From Pelodera strongyloides (taxonomy: Eukaryota > Nematoda > Chromadorea > Rhabditida > Rhabditidae), in NCBI GenBank assembly GCA_036852015.1, contig JAANDG010000687.1, positions 1-64,000 of the forward strand: a DNA stretch of 64,000 bases, written 5' to 3'. Under the pieces are notes generated by a model. That model saw only the letters and a program-made list of their open reading frames with translations, had not been told where the DNA came from and did no database searches. Below, piece by piece: positions 35,000 through 46,912 of this stretch. A program made the position numbers and the translations under genes. Every line of letters starts with the position of its first letter. Position 1 is the stretch's first letter.

Positions 35000-37900
35000 C
35001 TAATGACTATGTCCCGAAGAAAGGATGGCAGGCACAATTGCTCCAACGATTATGTAGAACAGTTCCTGGAATAAAACAACTTTAAGGGAAAAAGACGAAA
35101 TGCTCAAGACATTCGTGATTCGTATTTGTACTAATCATTATAATCTACTACTTGTGTTCCGAAGAAATCAAATTCTAAATTATAAGTACCCTGCAACAGC
35201 ATGCAAATTTCTACTCAGGTCCTCCAACAAATATAACATATACGCACAAAGTGCAATGTACGACAAAACACGGTAAAAGTTACAAAAGACAAAGGCAAAA
35301 GAAAGTCAACGCTGGTACAGCACACCCACCTCTAAATTCAGCTACTACACTACAAACAAAAGTTAAAACCAAATAAATAAAAACTACTTACAGATATGGT
35401 GAATGATATAGCCGAGTGGGAATGTCCTCCCAATGTGGAGGGAGATTGAGCATCGACGACCAAATCGTAGTGGGAAGAGGAGCCCTTTCCCTGGGAAGCC
35501 TTCAAGGAAAGAACAGGAATTATAGAAAGCATACCAGCTACTTTTCTCATCGAACAGACATTAAGCACCATCTTTATAACATAAACTAAAGTGCTACTCA
35601 AAAATGATATTCACACTGTGAATTCACATGCGAATCCGCATGCTGTCCCTAAGTTTCGAGAATTTCTAAATTAAATATTCGTGTGATGGAAATAACTGGC
35701 TTGTCAAATTATAGTTTTCAACGTGCCCGTCTGACATATATTCGCGGAATTCTACGACGAAACGTCAAAAATTATCAGCATTCACAACGTCAGCAAATAT
35801 ACACCTTAAGTGATGTTGCCATTTGACAACAGAAAACAACAACTATCTACTATACCACCTGACAAAGCATAAACATAAAATTAAGGCAAATTCCTACCAA
35901 TTCTGGAAGCACATGGACCGTAGCCACATAAAGGAAGGTTCCGGCCGAAAATAGCATCAACACTCCCGTGGAGGATTCAGAAGCCGCCATCGAATCAGAA
36001 CCCAACTAAACGAACAGAAATATCAGTATCAAAGAAGTTGCGAAGAAGCGGCCAAACAAATTCAGAAAAAAATCAGGACACATGACACTTCTTCAAGATA
36101 CAACCCGCAAACCACACGTTTTAGTTAGCGCCTACCGAGAAGGCGCACTTTCTCCGAATGCCATCAAGTAATATCCAGTAACTTACGTTTGAGATAACAA
36201 TGTACGTGATCACAGCAGCCACAGGAGCCGCACATGAGAATACCAGGAGATGTTTGCGAATAGCCCTGAATACATAAAAATAGGGAGTAGAGAAAACAAT
36301 TAATATTAATATTGAAATCGTAATCAACGATTTTGTTATTTATATTCCATACAATTTTTGTCAGTGAATAAATACACGAATATACAATCAATTATGTTGC
36401 GGCAAAGCGGTTCAAAATTATATGTATAACTAAATGGTCGAAACCAAACCTTTTGTCCAAAGCTTCAACTAATAGAAATGAAACAAGACCAAAGGCTGCT
36501 GGACCCTGCAAATAAATTTTTGTTTTGAATCTGGGCAAAAATCAGTGCGTACAATAACGCATCAATCCCCTCCGAGTCTCCGACCATCTCCGGAACGTAT
36601 TACAAACTTTTATACAGAAACATGAAACATCGTACTGACAGCTAGTGATAACAGATAATTTGTTCATATCAGTAAGTTAAACATCCCATTTTCAATTTAC
36701 GCACTCTTCGCGAATCACGAATGACACGAATGGTCATTATCAAAGCGCATTGAATAAAGCAGATAGTAAACTACCATCTTAAAACAACTAACCTTATGTA
36801 ACATAATGGCAATGAATACAATAAATTGCACATCGGCCTTGTTTATTGAAGAAGCACTTCCTAGCGCAATACCGTCAGCTGAAGACAAATATACTGATGG
36901 GTGTGAAAATATCTACATGGTATAGTAAAATGCCAAGTACATTCTATTACGTTTGTGGTCGGTTTTCACTTCACTGCGGTAGGTTACGGTCATATGCTTA
37001 TGTTCTATATTCAGTTCAACCTGGATGAATGCCTTAGATGGTATGTAATAAAAAAAATCTATACGTCTCAAATACAAAAAGGAAAAATATGAATCATGCA
37101 AATAAGACTTACTAATCCTAATAATTCGATACAAAATTGATTAAGCAATGAAAAGTGAAGGAAAAGAACAAACCAGCTGCGTGAACCACAAGTCCAATAG
37201 TGGCCGAAATACCTAGTCGTTGTCTTGTACTTCGTTCATCTGCAATTGCAAAAAATATTATATTGATTACAGAATTATAACTGCCCAAAGCGCAAACCTT
37301 GTTCCGTTGAATTAACATAATGGGAACAGAAACACTATGAATACACGAAGACAATGAAGATAGGGAGAACCAATAAATACCCGCCAATAATAATACAGCA
37401 ATCAAACACTGATACATGTAGGGATTCAGATTCTGCGTATGCGTGTCTGCGGCTCTAAGCCTCGTAAGTCAAAAAGCATGCAAACGTAATTCCTGGCATA
37501 AACAAACTCACTTCGCCCTATAGCAAATGTGCTAATTTGATCGACTAACAGCATGAATACGAATCCAATAACGAGAGAGTATCCGATCTGAGAGTGAACA
37601 GATGAGTGAGAATGAGTTTTTCCGTGCTCCGTTTCTGAAAGAATATTTCACGTCACATCAATAAATTTATGAATTAACCCAATCAATCTTCTTACCCTTA
37701 CGAAGCTTTAAAGCGTAGGCTTTAAACGCACGAGTCCAGCGCAGCATATGCAAATGCATATTAGAATCGATAAAATCGCCATAAATACGTACAGTTGTCC
37801 GCGATGTTTCAAGACCGGTATTTCGCTTTAAAAACGAAGATTATTACTTATTAATCAGGTTCAGAAACACTAACACATGCTATCGTGCGAAAAAAGGAAG

Positions 37901-39994
37901 CTATAAAAACCATATAAAGAAAAACAAAAAGGACGAAACATATAAACTAACAGAAACGAGTCCACCAACCTTCTCCATGAGTATGGCTATGTTGTTCCTC
38001 GTGGGCTTCTCGTTTCAACCGAGTGTCCACGTTTAACAAACTGAAATTTAATTATAACTAAAACAAAACATAAAGCAAATACACCGCTACAGATGAACAA
38101 GAGGTTACGAGGAGGTATACAAGTGGTAACCGAAAGGGCTAGTTGAAATTATTGAGCGTTTCAACTACATTTATAGCTTTTGTATACATCACTTCCCACA
38201 GAGCGTGTACAAGACAAATACATTGAAAGGTGTTGCAGGGAACGCGGAGTCATATACGTGAGCATAATGCACATAAAATAAAACATACCCTTGATTGAGT
38301 TGCGGATCTTGGGGTATTATTCCATGTTGTTGTTCCTTGCTGGTCGCCTGTGGGATTGCAACTTCCCTCCTGATTACATCTCCACTTTCAGAAACATGAC
38401 TGTGACCGTGCCCACCTCTACTGTCTGAAAATAATAGAGTATAAAAGATTGCACGATATTCATGCACATCTGAATATAGTGAATATATCTAAATACAAAT
38501 CTAAAAACCAAAAAGGGCTCCAATAAATACAGCGGAGAACTACGCACTGTTTGTCTCCCGAACAATAACATATGTACTAAATCTGAAACATACAATTTTA
38601 CCAACGCTAGCTAAACTTTTGCAATTCTAATCCCACACAATTAGTATTTAAAGGAAGGGGTTTATGTACAAAACACAGTTCAACCACGGGCAATGCTTCA
38701 GTACGTAATCGTTGGATACTTCATCTACGAGATTTGCCGGTTGGTAAAATTACTCCGTTTCTCAGTTGTGGTTTTGTACTAACATGATTAAAGACTTAAT
38801 TTTGAGGCTTTATTCTAGAAATATTTATAGCTCTATATTTTCAGCTTGTGGCAACTTCCTGACGGAGGAACTATCAAATACATTGGAGCCGGGGCGGTGC
38901 GTTTACAATATTTATACTAATTACACAGAGTAAAGCTTTAATTTTCTTAGTTTGAAAATGCTATACGCTAGATTAGGAATTAATGGGATTTGGTGTCGGT
39001 ATCGGTAATTACGATAAAACTGAAAATACTTTTTTTTAGGAAAAGCCAAAGACTGCTTGAAAGTTCCGCCACAAGAGAAGTCCAGCTATTCCAAACTCCA
39101 AGCAACACTGTCAATCCGATCATTAAAATGATAGAGTACTTTGATCATATTATTAAATTAATAAACCCTTGAACACCACTGGCCGGTATATTTATCACCA
39201 TTCTATAAAATACCAACCGCAAGTGGACAAGCGCCTTCAAATTAATGCCTTGATGACACAAATAGCTAATAAAACCATGTCGAAGCAAAAAAGAACCAAA
39301 TCCAGTCCTATATTTAATTTCTAGTTCAAGTATGTTTAAATACAACATATTATGATATTAATAGTGCTAAAAGTACATAAATTTCTCGACTGAAATGCGA
39401 CAAACATGTCAAATTAGTGACGTGTTGATACTGGACATACTGCTCACATTTTCACTGATTCGGGGAAGGTAAATTAGATGAAATTTTTTTAGAAAAGTAA
39501 CTGACCTAGTTGTGCAGAATAGAGTGATTCGACTCCCTCTGGAATGATAACTGACAACGCGGTCCCAAGCAAAAGACCTGCGCCGAAGATGCTCACCACG
39601 CGCATTCGCGACTGAAAAGGTTAAAAGATGAAGAATTCGCCTTAAAAGCAAACGAAGGTCGACACAATTAAGCACGAGATCCGAGAGGCAATTCCACAAA
39701 ACATACTTCTTAAAATTCTTAGTAAGTTAAACTTTCTTAAAATATAACTCAATATAAATAACAGAAGTAAGACACCCTAAAACGACCCGTCATTCAGAAA
39801 TGTGGTAATATCGCTAACATCCCGGCCAAAACCTTGCGGCCTTTCCTCATCCTCATCCTCTGTAGTGTGTTGTGCAAAGGAAATAGTCACCTTACCTCAG
39901 ACATGGTAAACATCAACGGCACAGCTCCGGCAAAATAGCTGCCCATGAACATGGCACCGGACAATACTATTAGGACAGTAAATGGATCAGCCAT
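35000..39994 (-). CDS. SLC39A9: ZIP9 zinc transporter (SLC39A9 orthologue)
   Basis: ZIP9 moves zinc into the cytosol from Golgi or plasma membrane. Twelve minus-strand exons, in gene order, are 39896-39994, 39506-39611, 38289-38424, 37970-38040, 37512-37634, 37174-37239, 36793-36878, 36450-36505, 36187-36265, 35898-36005, 35392-35499 and 35000-35065. Every phase agrees, giving 367 residues. The ZIP9 signatures are in order: [45 protein letters not shown] (metal-site helix), [35 protein letters not shown] and a C-terminal SSGHSH. The cytoplasmic loop is His-rich (GGHGHSH, HSHTHGEE, HSHSS). The acceptor of exon 11 is atypical (cttgaag). A tttag acceptor lies 5 nt before the ATG. One intron holds a short MITE and another holds a possible antisense gene. 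Confidence 0.95.
37708..37831. mobile_element. MITE family A, copy 5 (internally deleted)
   Basis: About 124 bp. It keeps both TTAAAGCG-type ends but lacks part of the left arm. It lies in a ZIP9 intron. Confidence 0.8.
38693..39060 (+). CDS. Possible 39-codon gene nested antisense in a ZIP9 intron
   Basis: Three plus-strand exons join in phase: 38693-38739, 38845-38896 and 39040-39060. Acceptors are good (tatattttcag, tttttttag) and an AATAAA lies at 39160-39165. The peptide starts [18 protein letters not shown] and ends in KPKTA. It has a hydrophobic N-terminal helix followed by a short polar tail, like tiny mitochondrial membrane subunits, but I do not recognise it. It lies wholly within the ZIP9 intron between 38425 and 39505, on the opposite strand. 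The donor of exon 1 (gttggt) is weak, and splicing could differ. Confidence 0.4.
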
Positions 39995-40806
39995 TTTACC
40001 TAAACAGCTACATACATGAAGTGCATATATTACACCGAGGCAAAAAATGACCACTCAAATTTTCCAAGACCAGCGCTCGAGCAAAGGGAGAAAACAAACG
40101 TCAACGAGCAAAATTAGGGGAACCACTTAGAAAACAGCATATTCAGACAACAATAATGCAGTAAAAGAGTTAGATTTAGAATTGTACCACACATCTTGTT
40201 TTGCGGCCAGCGCGAACAAAAAGCTCGCGAACAAATATTGGAGTAACTTCCCTGGCTACGGTATTATAGCAAAAAGTTAGAGGAACGTTTGCCCGCCAGC
40301 AATGAGAAACACAATCTGATGCTTGTTTAAAGCGAAATACCGGCCGGTTTCTGAAACACATCCATTACACCAGCATTCATATGCAGCTTATGCAAAGGAA
40401 CATAATTAGAATGAAGAATCAGGTTAAATTCGAGCATAGCATAAATACGTAAGAATTCAGTTGTCCACTCCACGATGCGTTCCAAAAACCGGCCGGTATT
40501 TCGTTTTAAAAATTAATTGAATTTGAATTGAATATCGGCACGCGCGGAAAAAAATATGCGTTTAGTAGTTTTGCAACATCCGCGCGATTATTTTCACCCA
40601 CCCCTTTCCACCGTACTCCAAACCTGCACATCAATTTGAAGAATGGGGAATGGATATTATTTATTTTTTTCGCAAATTTCGATCGTGCATTTTTCTTCGG
40701 ATGTGTACAAAGGTGATGTGGCTCTGATTATTATGTTCAGGTTTGTCGTTTGTTGATTTTTTCTATTTATGTTATATTATGGTCACTAGCTAAACACGGA
40801 TTCCAT
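39995..40806. other. Upstream flank of ZIP9
   Basis: Contains the ZIP9 5' leader acceptor and a MITE family A copy (40327-40509). No exons were recognised. Confidence 0.5.
40327..40509. mobile_element. MITE family A, copy 6 (upstream of ZIP9)
   Basis: About 183 bp. It begins ttaaagcgaaataccggccg and ends ggccggtatttcgttttaa. It lies about 330 bp upstream of the ZIP9 start codon. Confidence 0.9.
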
Positions 40807-41203
40807 CACGTGCGTTTGACTTGATTTCCGTACAGTGGTGTGAGGCTTGTTCTCGAATGGCACGACAAATAGTCGGGCCAGTGAGGCGGTTGCATCCGCC
40901 TCAGTTCTCTGAGAGACTGTTTGTCGCCCATTATGTGACATGTTTCAGTCTTTGCATGGAAATTAGGAAACGCGCGTTGTCTTCAGGCATTGTCTAGTAA
41001 ACGCAGTAGTATTGCCGTTGTCTCACTAGAGTTGTCATTTATTTTTGTTTGTTTGGGACCGTGGGACGTCTGCTGACTGCACAAACCAGCGCCTTCCGAC
41101 AGCCAAATGCCCGCCGATGTGATCCACGGGTCCAGTTGCTCCTGTCTACTCACTGCTGAATACTTGGACGTCCAGCCACTAATATCATGGTCAGTTATTT
41201 GAT
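40807..41203 (+). ncRNA. Duplicated structured element, copy 1 (candidate RNA gene)
   Basis: A 397-bp unit starting CACGTGCG and repeated 526 bp downstream. The block 40863-40926 can fold as a branched stem-loop. CGACAAATAGTC (40863-40874) pairs with GACTGTTTGTCG (40915-40926). It encloses the hairpin GAGGCGG/CCGCCTC (40883-40902) and a small TCTC/GAGA hairpin. A Sm-site-like ATTTTTG lies at 41041-41047 in a segment identical in both copies. Indels between copies are not multiples of three, so it is unlikely to be coding. Strand is arbitrary. It might also be a regulatory duplication. Confidence 0.35.
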
Positions 41204-41332
41204 ACATTTATTTGTCCCCTTAATGTTGACATATTTTCGTGTTTTTGGTCACCACCTTTTTCGGAATTTTATTGCCCTTGCTTTATTTCTACTTTATGCA
41301 TCCATGTTAGTTAAATAACCGGTTAGCTCCCG

Positions 41333-41726
41333 CACGTGCGTTTGACTTGATTTCCGTGCCGTGGCTTGAAGCTTGTGCACGAATGGTACGACAAATAGTC
41401 GGGCCGGTGAGGCGGTTGCATCCGTCTCAGTTCTCTGAGAGACTGTTTGTCGCCCATTATGTGACACGTTTCAGTCTGCACCGAAATTAGGCAACGCGCG
41501 TTGTCTTTAGGCATTGTCTAGCAAACTTAGTAGTACTTACTAGATGATTTGAAGAGTTGTCATTTATTTTTGTTTGTTTGGGGGACGTCGCGACAACACA
41601 AACAGCTCCTTCCGACGGCCAGATGTGCTCCGGATATCCACTGGTCCAGTCGCTCCTGTGTGCTCACGTCCTCACTGTTGAATACGTGGACGTCCAACTA
41701 CTAATATCGTGGTTAGTTTTTTGATA
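41333..41726 (+). ncRNA. Duplicated structured element, copy 2 (candidate RNA gene)
   Basis: A diverged direct copy of 40807-41203. The outer stem (41389-41400 with 41441-41452) is unchanged. In the inner hairpin CCGCCTC has become CCGTCTC, which keeps pairing as a G-U wobble. The ATTTTTG motif is at 41566-41572. Flanks of the two copies differ. Confidence 0.35.
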
Positions 41727-42080
41727 ACCTGCTCCCTCAATCTGATTTGTGCATATGTGACTCATATTTTTGATCTGACTTTCATAGGCATCTCACTGGT
41801 CGTCTTTTCCGTACCCTTGCTATAAATTCCGTAACGTTTGTACGGTCATTGTATTCTTCTTTAGTTTTTTTCTGAACAACATACAAACTTTTTGCGTCAC
41901 ACTGTGATTGCTTGTGTGTTTTACTTGTTTTTTTTTCAGAAAGTTTCGCGCTGTCTACATGTGCTTACTGTGACTCTTGTTTTGCATTGGCAATGTTACA
42001 GTGAAATATGCCGATCGTGTTCCTGCCGTCATAGAATAGTAGAATTTCACAGAGTTTTTACTTTTTATAGTTCGCTGTGT

Positions 42081-42260
42081 TTAAAGTGAAATACCGCCCG
42101 CTTTTTGAAATCGTGGACAACTGAATTCTTACGTATTTATGCTAATTTGCTCGAATTTAACTCAACTTTTTTTATTCCAACTTATGTTCATTTGCATAAG
42201 CTGCATAAGAATGGTGGTATACTCGATGTGTTTCATAAACCGGCCGGTATTTCGCTTTAA
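42081..42260. mobile_element. MITE family A, copy 7
   Basis: 180 bp, from ttaaagtgaaataccgcccg to cggccggtatttcgctttaa, in the intergenic space right of the duplicated element. Confidence 0.9.
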
Positions 42261-42513
42261 CCTCCTCCTCTGAATAAAGTTGAAGTGGGAGGTGGATTAT
42301 TGTACATTGTCGTATAATCGGTTTTGTGTTGCCCCTTCTGGGAATTGCCTTCACCCTGTTAATTTTCGTTACAGTGAAAAATACACTCCTTTTTCTTACG
42401 CGTGCTTCCTCTAATCCTCTTTCACTTTCTTACTCCGTTTTCGCCGAGTTTCTTTCAACCCTAGCTTTTTTGCTATCTACGCGGATAGGTATAGGTATGC
42501 GACTCTATGAGCG

Positions 42514-42738
42514 TTAAGCCCAGTTGGTCCGAAGCGCTGTTTGAAGTTCGTATACTTTTAAAGTCTCCGGTTCCATTCCCTTCTCGAGCATTGCCGTCTT
42601 GCGGAATTGTGGTAAGTCTGTATATATGTCCGTGTTTGCCCTACTTTTTTTGTTCTTATTTTCTCGGGAGTCCAACTGCAACCACGTACTCAACAAGGTA
42701 GCCGTCTGCGTAATGATGCTGAGAATCGGAGTTGTGGC
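42514..42738 (-). CDS. Short open frame, possible small protein
   Basis: An uninterrupted 75-codon frame, starting MATTPILSIITQTATLL and ending TLKVYELQTALRTNWA. The composition is protein-like (hydrophobic start, charged amphipathic end). There is no recognised family and no neighbouring exon, and a consensus acceptor before the ATG is lacking. A chance open frame is quite possible. Confidence 0.22.
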   Translation of the reverse strand, partial: ATTPILSIITQTATLLSTWLQLDSRENKNKKSRANTDIYTDLPQFRKTAMLEKGMEPETLKVYELQTALRTNWA

Positions 42739-42940
42739 CATAACAATACCTGTGTAATTAGTGTCGTTTATGTGGTCCTTGAGATTTTTTTAAATTTCCT
42801 ATGCGCGTGTCGGCAACCAATCTCTCATTTATTGTTATTGGCTGAGAACATATTACGACAAATCGTTATGTGGAAGGACGAATGTGTGTACATGCTAATA
42901 TATTTATACGATTTCATGTTTTTTTCACACAATTGTGAAG

Positions 42941-43012
42941 GTGTTGGAAGAGCGGGGTCGTATCGAACACAGTGCCTTTGGATTAAATGGAGACAAGGGT
43001 TCGATTCCCGCC
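42941..43012 (+). repeat. tRNA-derived SINE or tRNA pseudogene remnant
   Basis: TGGAAGAGCGG (42945-42955) resembles a pol III A box. GGTTCGATTCC (42998-43008) is a perfect B box, 43 bp further on. The flanks cannot form a proper acceptor stem, so this is not a functional tRNA. Confidence 0.5.
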
Positions 43013-44289
43013 CATAGAAACCACAACACGTGTAAATTTATAAATATTGGCTAAAGGTGGCCATAAAGTCGTTATATGTATAGTTTGCATGCGCAAATTT
43101 CACGTAAAAAAAAAAACAAGAAGATATTTATTTAACTTTTTTAATAAGAAAACTAGAAAAAATTGAGGTGAAATCAATGGCAACAGGGCTTTTCGAACAA
43201 TTTTACTGTAGCATCTATGAGTTCATCGGCTGACAGCACTAAAAAGTTTTACATTAATAACAAGACTTGTTTTCTTACATCAGAAGTCAGAAGCACCAAT
43301 CCGAAAAATCCGAATATTTTTCGGTTTCTGAAATAATGAATCTTAAAAAAGAGCTCACTTTTAGAACATGAGTTGCATGTTTTCGCACAAAATGTTTGCA
43401 CATTTTGCCTCATGGCTGCCTTCCGACGACAGCAGTCGTCACCTGGACTTTTTATCAATTAGTAGAGTTGACAACGAGAGATGTATTAAATTGTGGTTAT
43501 TAAAGGTATTACGCCTCCTTGCTGGAGCATTGGATTTGCTCCTAGTTTGTTTTCAATCCGTATATTCTTGTGAAACAATAAGCTCCTTGGATGTGAAGCC
43601 TCATGAGAAATGTAAACTCGTTCACACGGGTTTGACAAGGGAGCGATTCACCCCCACATAAATTGTTTTCCATTCAAATAAACATTTCGCGGTTCGAGAG
43701 GAGAATTTCTTACCAGATTCTTGTTTTCCGCAAGAGTTACCACCAAAAACTGCCTCGATCACTTCTGACCCGTTTTGATGATCTCTGGAATGAATTCTAT
43801 GAATAATTAAAGGTTCACCATGTTCTCATGTCATTCAGTCAATGCCTCTGTTAGCGGTGACGCTCTAGTGATCTAACAAAATGTTTAAAAGGTATTCCCG
43901 AAGAGAAAAAAAGAAGATAACGTTAAGTGTACCCATTGGATACATTGATCCTTCCAAGGAGAGTTTCCACTTGATGTTTGGTTGACTCGTCCAACCCACT
44001 TTTCTGACCTTTTCCAGAACCTGAACAGCAAGGTACCGCGGAAGCTAAAATATTTATTTATTTCTATCTATTTAAGTGGACGGTGACCTGATAATAAATA
44101 TCTGACTTTTAACAAAGACGACGGATAACAAGAAACCTTCTCTACGTCCAACTCGTGGTCGCACAAGAAGGAGGCGTTACAAACAGAGGGTCCATTAGGT
44201 CACGACATTCTGAATTCTGAGTAATGAACAGTACAACAGTGAATAAACACAATAAGAAAACGATGGTGGGCAAAAGTAAAACCGTAATG
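43013..44289. other. Flank of the FN1 gene, possible further 3' exons
   Basis: A good minus-strand acceptor (ttgctgttcag) precedes an open segment at about 43929-44018, reading SGKGQKSGLDESTKHQVETL in one frame. It may be an alternative last exon of the FN1 gene. Otherwise I see nothing in this stretch. Confidence 0.35.
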
Positions 44290-46874
44290 TTACCTTTTAG
44301 TTCTGCTGGTGCTACAGGCAATATCGGGTGCTTGGGTTCGACGGACTTCTGGAAAACTATCTAGTTTTGCTATGTTTGAGGGAAGATTCTGATGTTGGAC
44401 TTGTAAATCGCTACCCTTCATCTTCCCATAGCTTGCAACAAAAATCCCAGAATAAATATATAATCGCGTAAAATACTACTCCTTCTTTGAGTACGTACCA
44501 AGTGAATCCCAGGGGTCAAACACTACCAGTGTAAACGTCTCTTTGATATATTAAAGAAATACTAAAAAAATGACCAGAAAAATGTTCCGGGATATGTTGT
44601 TGTTTTTAAATTAGAGTGCTGACTTAATACCTTTTCTATAGTCTTTTTAGTTGTGGGAGCTTTGGTGGTTGTTGTTGTTGTGGTGGTTGTTGTTGTGGTG
44701 GTGGTGGTGGTTGTCGTCGTCTGTCTTATGAATTCCCCACGTCCTTCCCCGTCACGAGCTTCGAAATCAGCGGACAAACGGGTAGCACCCACCTGTATTA
44801 GTCGAAGTTTAAACTTAGCTATCAACACACTGAGGCCGACAACAACACGCTAGAAAGTATGCAAAACCACTCTCAAACGAACCGCGTTTTTCAGGAACGG
44901 TTTGTTCAAACTTCAGATGCAGTACTAACGCCTTGGAGCATCGTAGTAATTCTTTTTGGACAAAATTTAGCCTTTTTCGTCAGTGAGGGACAAGACAAAC
45001 ATATTTCTGGTAAAACACCCGCAAAAGTGTGCATGACACTTAATTTTTTTGATACAAACGAACTGAAAAGTAAACTCTATAAATACACCTGTTTGTTCTT
45101 CCACTCGGCCGTCTCCAGATCGCTCAGTTTTCGGGCAACATATTCACGGCCCTAAATTTTTCCACTATTGTTGAAAATATATTTTGTTATGGTTATGTTC
45201 CTTGCGCATGGCTTGCATTATATATAACCAAGTTTAACCTTGAGTTCGCAAGTGAGCACATCCCCTCCGACTGCCACGGTATTCAATGGCTGGATGCGCT
45301 CTCCTTTGTAAACACAGTCTAAATGATTTTTGATTAGGTTTGCATCAGCTGTGACATCTAGGTGAAGTCGCAAAAGGATAAAGAAGCATCAACTAACAAA
45401 TTTGCTGCATAAACGCCGAAACAACGCCATTGTCGACACGGAAGCGACAGAGTTGAACCTTAAAAAAAAACAAATATTTAGATAGGTCGATGTTTTTTCT
45501 TAAAAATTGAAGACCTGGGTTAGTATCATGTCCTGCGAGAGGTACCGCAAAAAATGACATTGTAAATGCTGTCAAGTTTTCGTGAATTTTGCTCAAATTA
45601 ATAATTTTGCGCATTGCTCAAATTCCTGGTTTACATTTGTTTACCAAGGAGGGATTAATTATTAATGAAGAAATATACTTACTTTATCCTCGGTTTCCAA
45701 TTCATCAAAGAATTCAATTTCACTTCCATTGGCTAACGTGCAGCCTCCTGTAATGAAATACAGTATACAAATGAGAGAGAGGAGAGTCAGTGCTCCCTTT
45801 GCATGAGTGCTAGTACTGATAGTATCACTAGGACCTCATTGCAATCTATTGATTATTTATACATTGAGTATTAGCTTCGATGGTTATCACCTTCATATTT
45901 TTGTTAGGTAAGGAAATTCTCTGCGAATAATAATAATAATACAAGTAAGAAATTAGATGCTCACTGAGTGATCCCAAATTCACATATCCATTGCCGATCG
46001 CATTTTCACAGTGGTATCCAATGCTACCAAAGTAGGCGAATTCGTTCAGTCGAAGGAACTCGGTTTTGCCGTTTACTTTGATATTGCAACCTACAAACAT
46101 ATGAGTGGCGCTTCTAAGAAGCGATCAAATAGTGGCGTGACTACGGTAGCTCGTCGAGTGACCCCCGGCGGATATCTCCCTGAGTTTCGGAGATGCTATG
46201 AAATGCGGTCTTTGCTGCAATGTTTCTGAAATCCTCGTCTCTCTACACAAATAAACTATAACCAGGTTTTTTTTCGCATGGATCCGAGAGTTCCAGCACT
46301 GGAACATTGTTATGAAGTGATATTCTTACGATAGGCATTGAAATTGCCTTTCGATTAGCAACAGTCTAGAAAACTAAGGATTATATGAATACCGACCAAG
46401 CTTGACCACGACTCCATATTTGCACACTAGTTTCTCTTCTCCGTTTGTGCTTTTCCATTCGGTTTCTGGGGCAATTTTCTTTCCATCAACTGTGCAAGTC
46501 ACCACTAAAAATGGACAATTTGTCGTGAATATCGAAGTTTATATAAAAACCTATGAGAATTGAGGGCAAAACCTGTTCATTTTGTGCTAAACTTCTTGTT
46601 CAGTGACTAACAGGACTTTGTCTACAAAGGTTTTGTCCGTGTATAAATTCAGTATTTTTTGCAACTACTTATTTTAACAAAAAAATGAATAAATACGTTT
46701 CTCGTCCACAGCTTCCAAGTGCAAATGTCCATCTCCGTTTCTGTCAGTGCACTGGAGAATATGTCCAGCAACTTTGCCATATCCATCCATTTCAATTCGA
46801 GTATTTTCCACGGTTATGCAGCCTAGAACTTTACAAATACACAAGAGCGATGGAGAATGGAGAGATGCAGTGTC

Positions 46875-46912
<38 letters not shown>

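Noticed and set aside
40863..40926. Identity of the duplicated structured element as SRP RNA, RNase P RNA, or U1-U6 snRNA
   Set aside because: None of the conserved sequence blocks of these RNAs that I can recall is present.
42945..43012. Functional tRNA gene
   Set aside because: A and B boxes are present, but no acceptor stem pairing and no credible anticodon arm.
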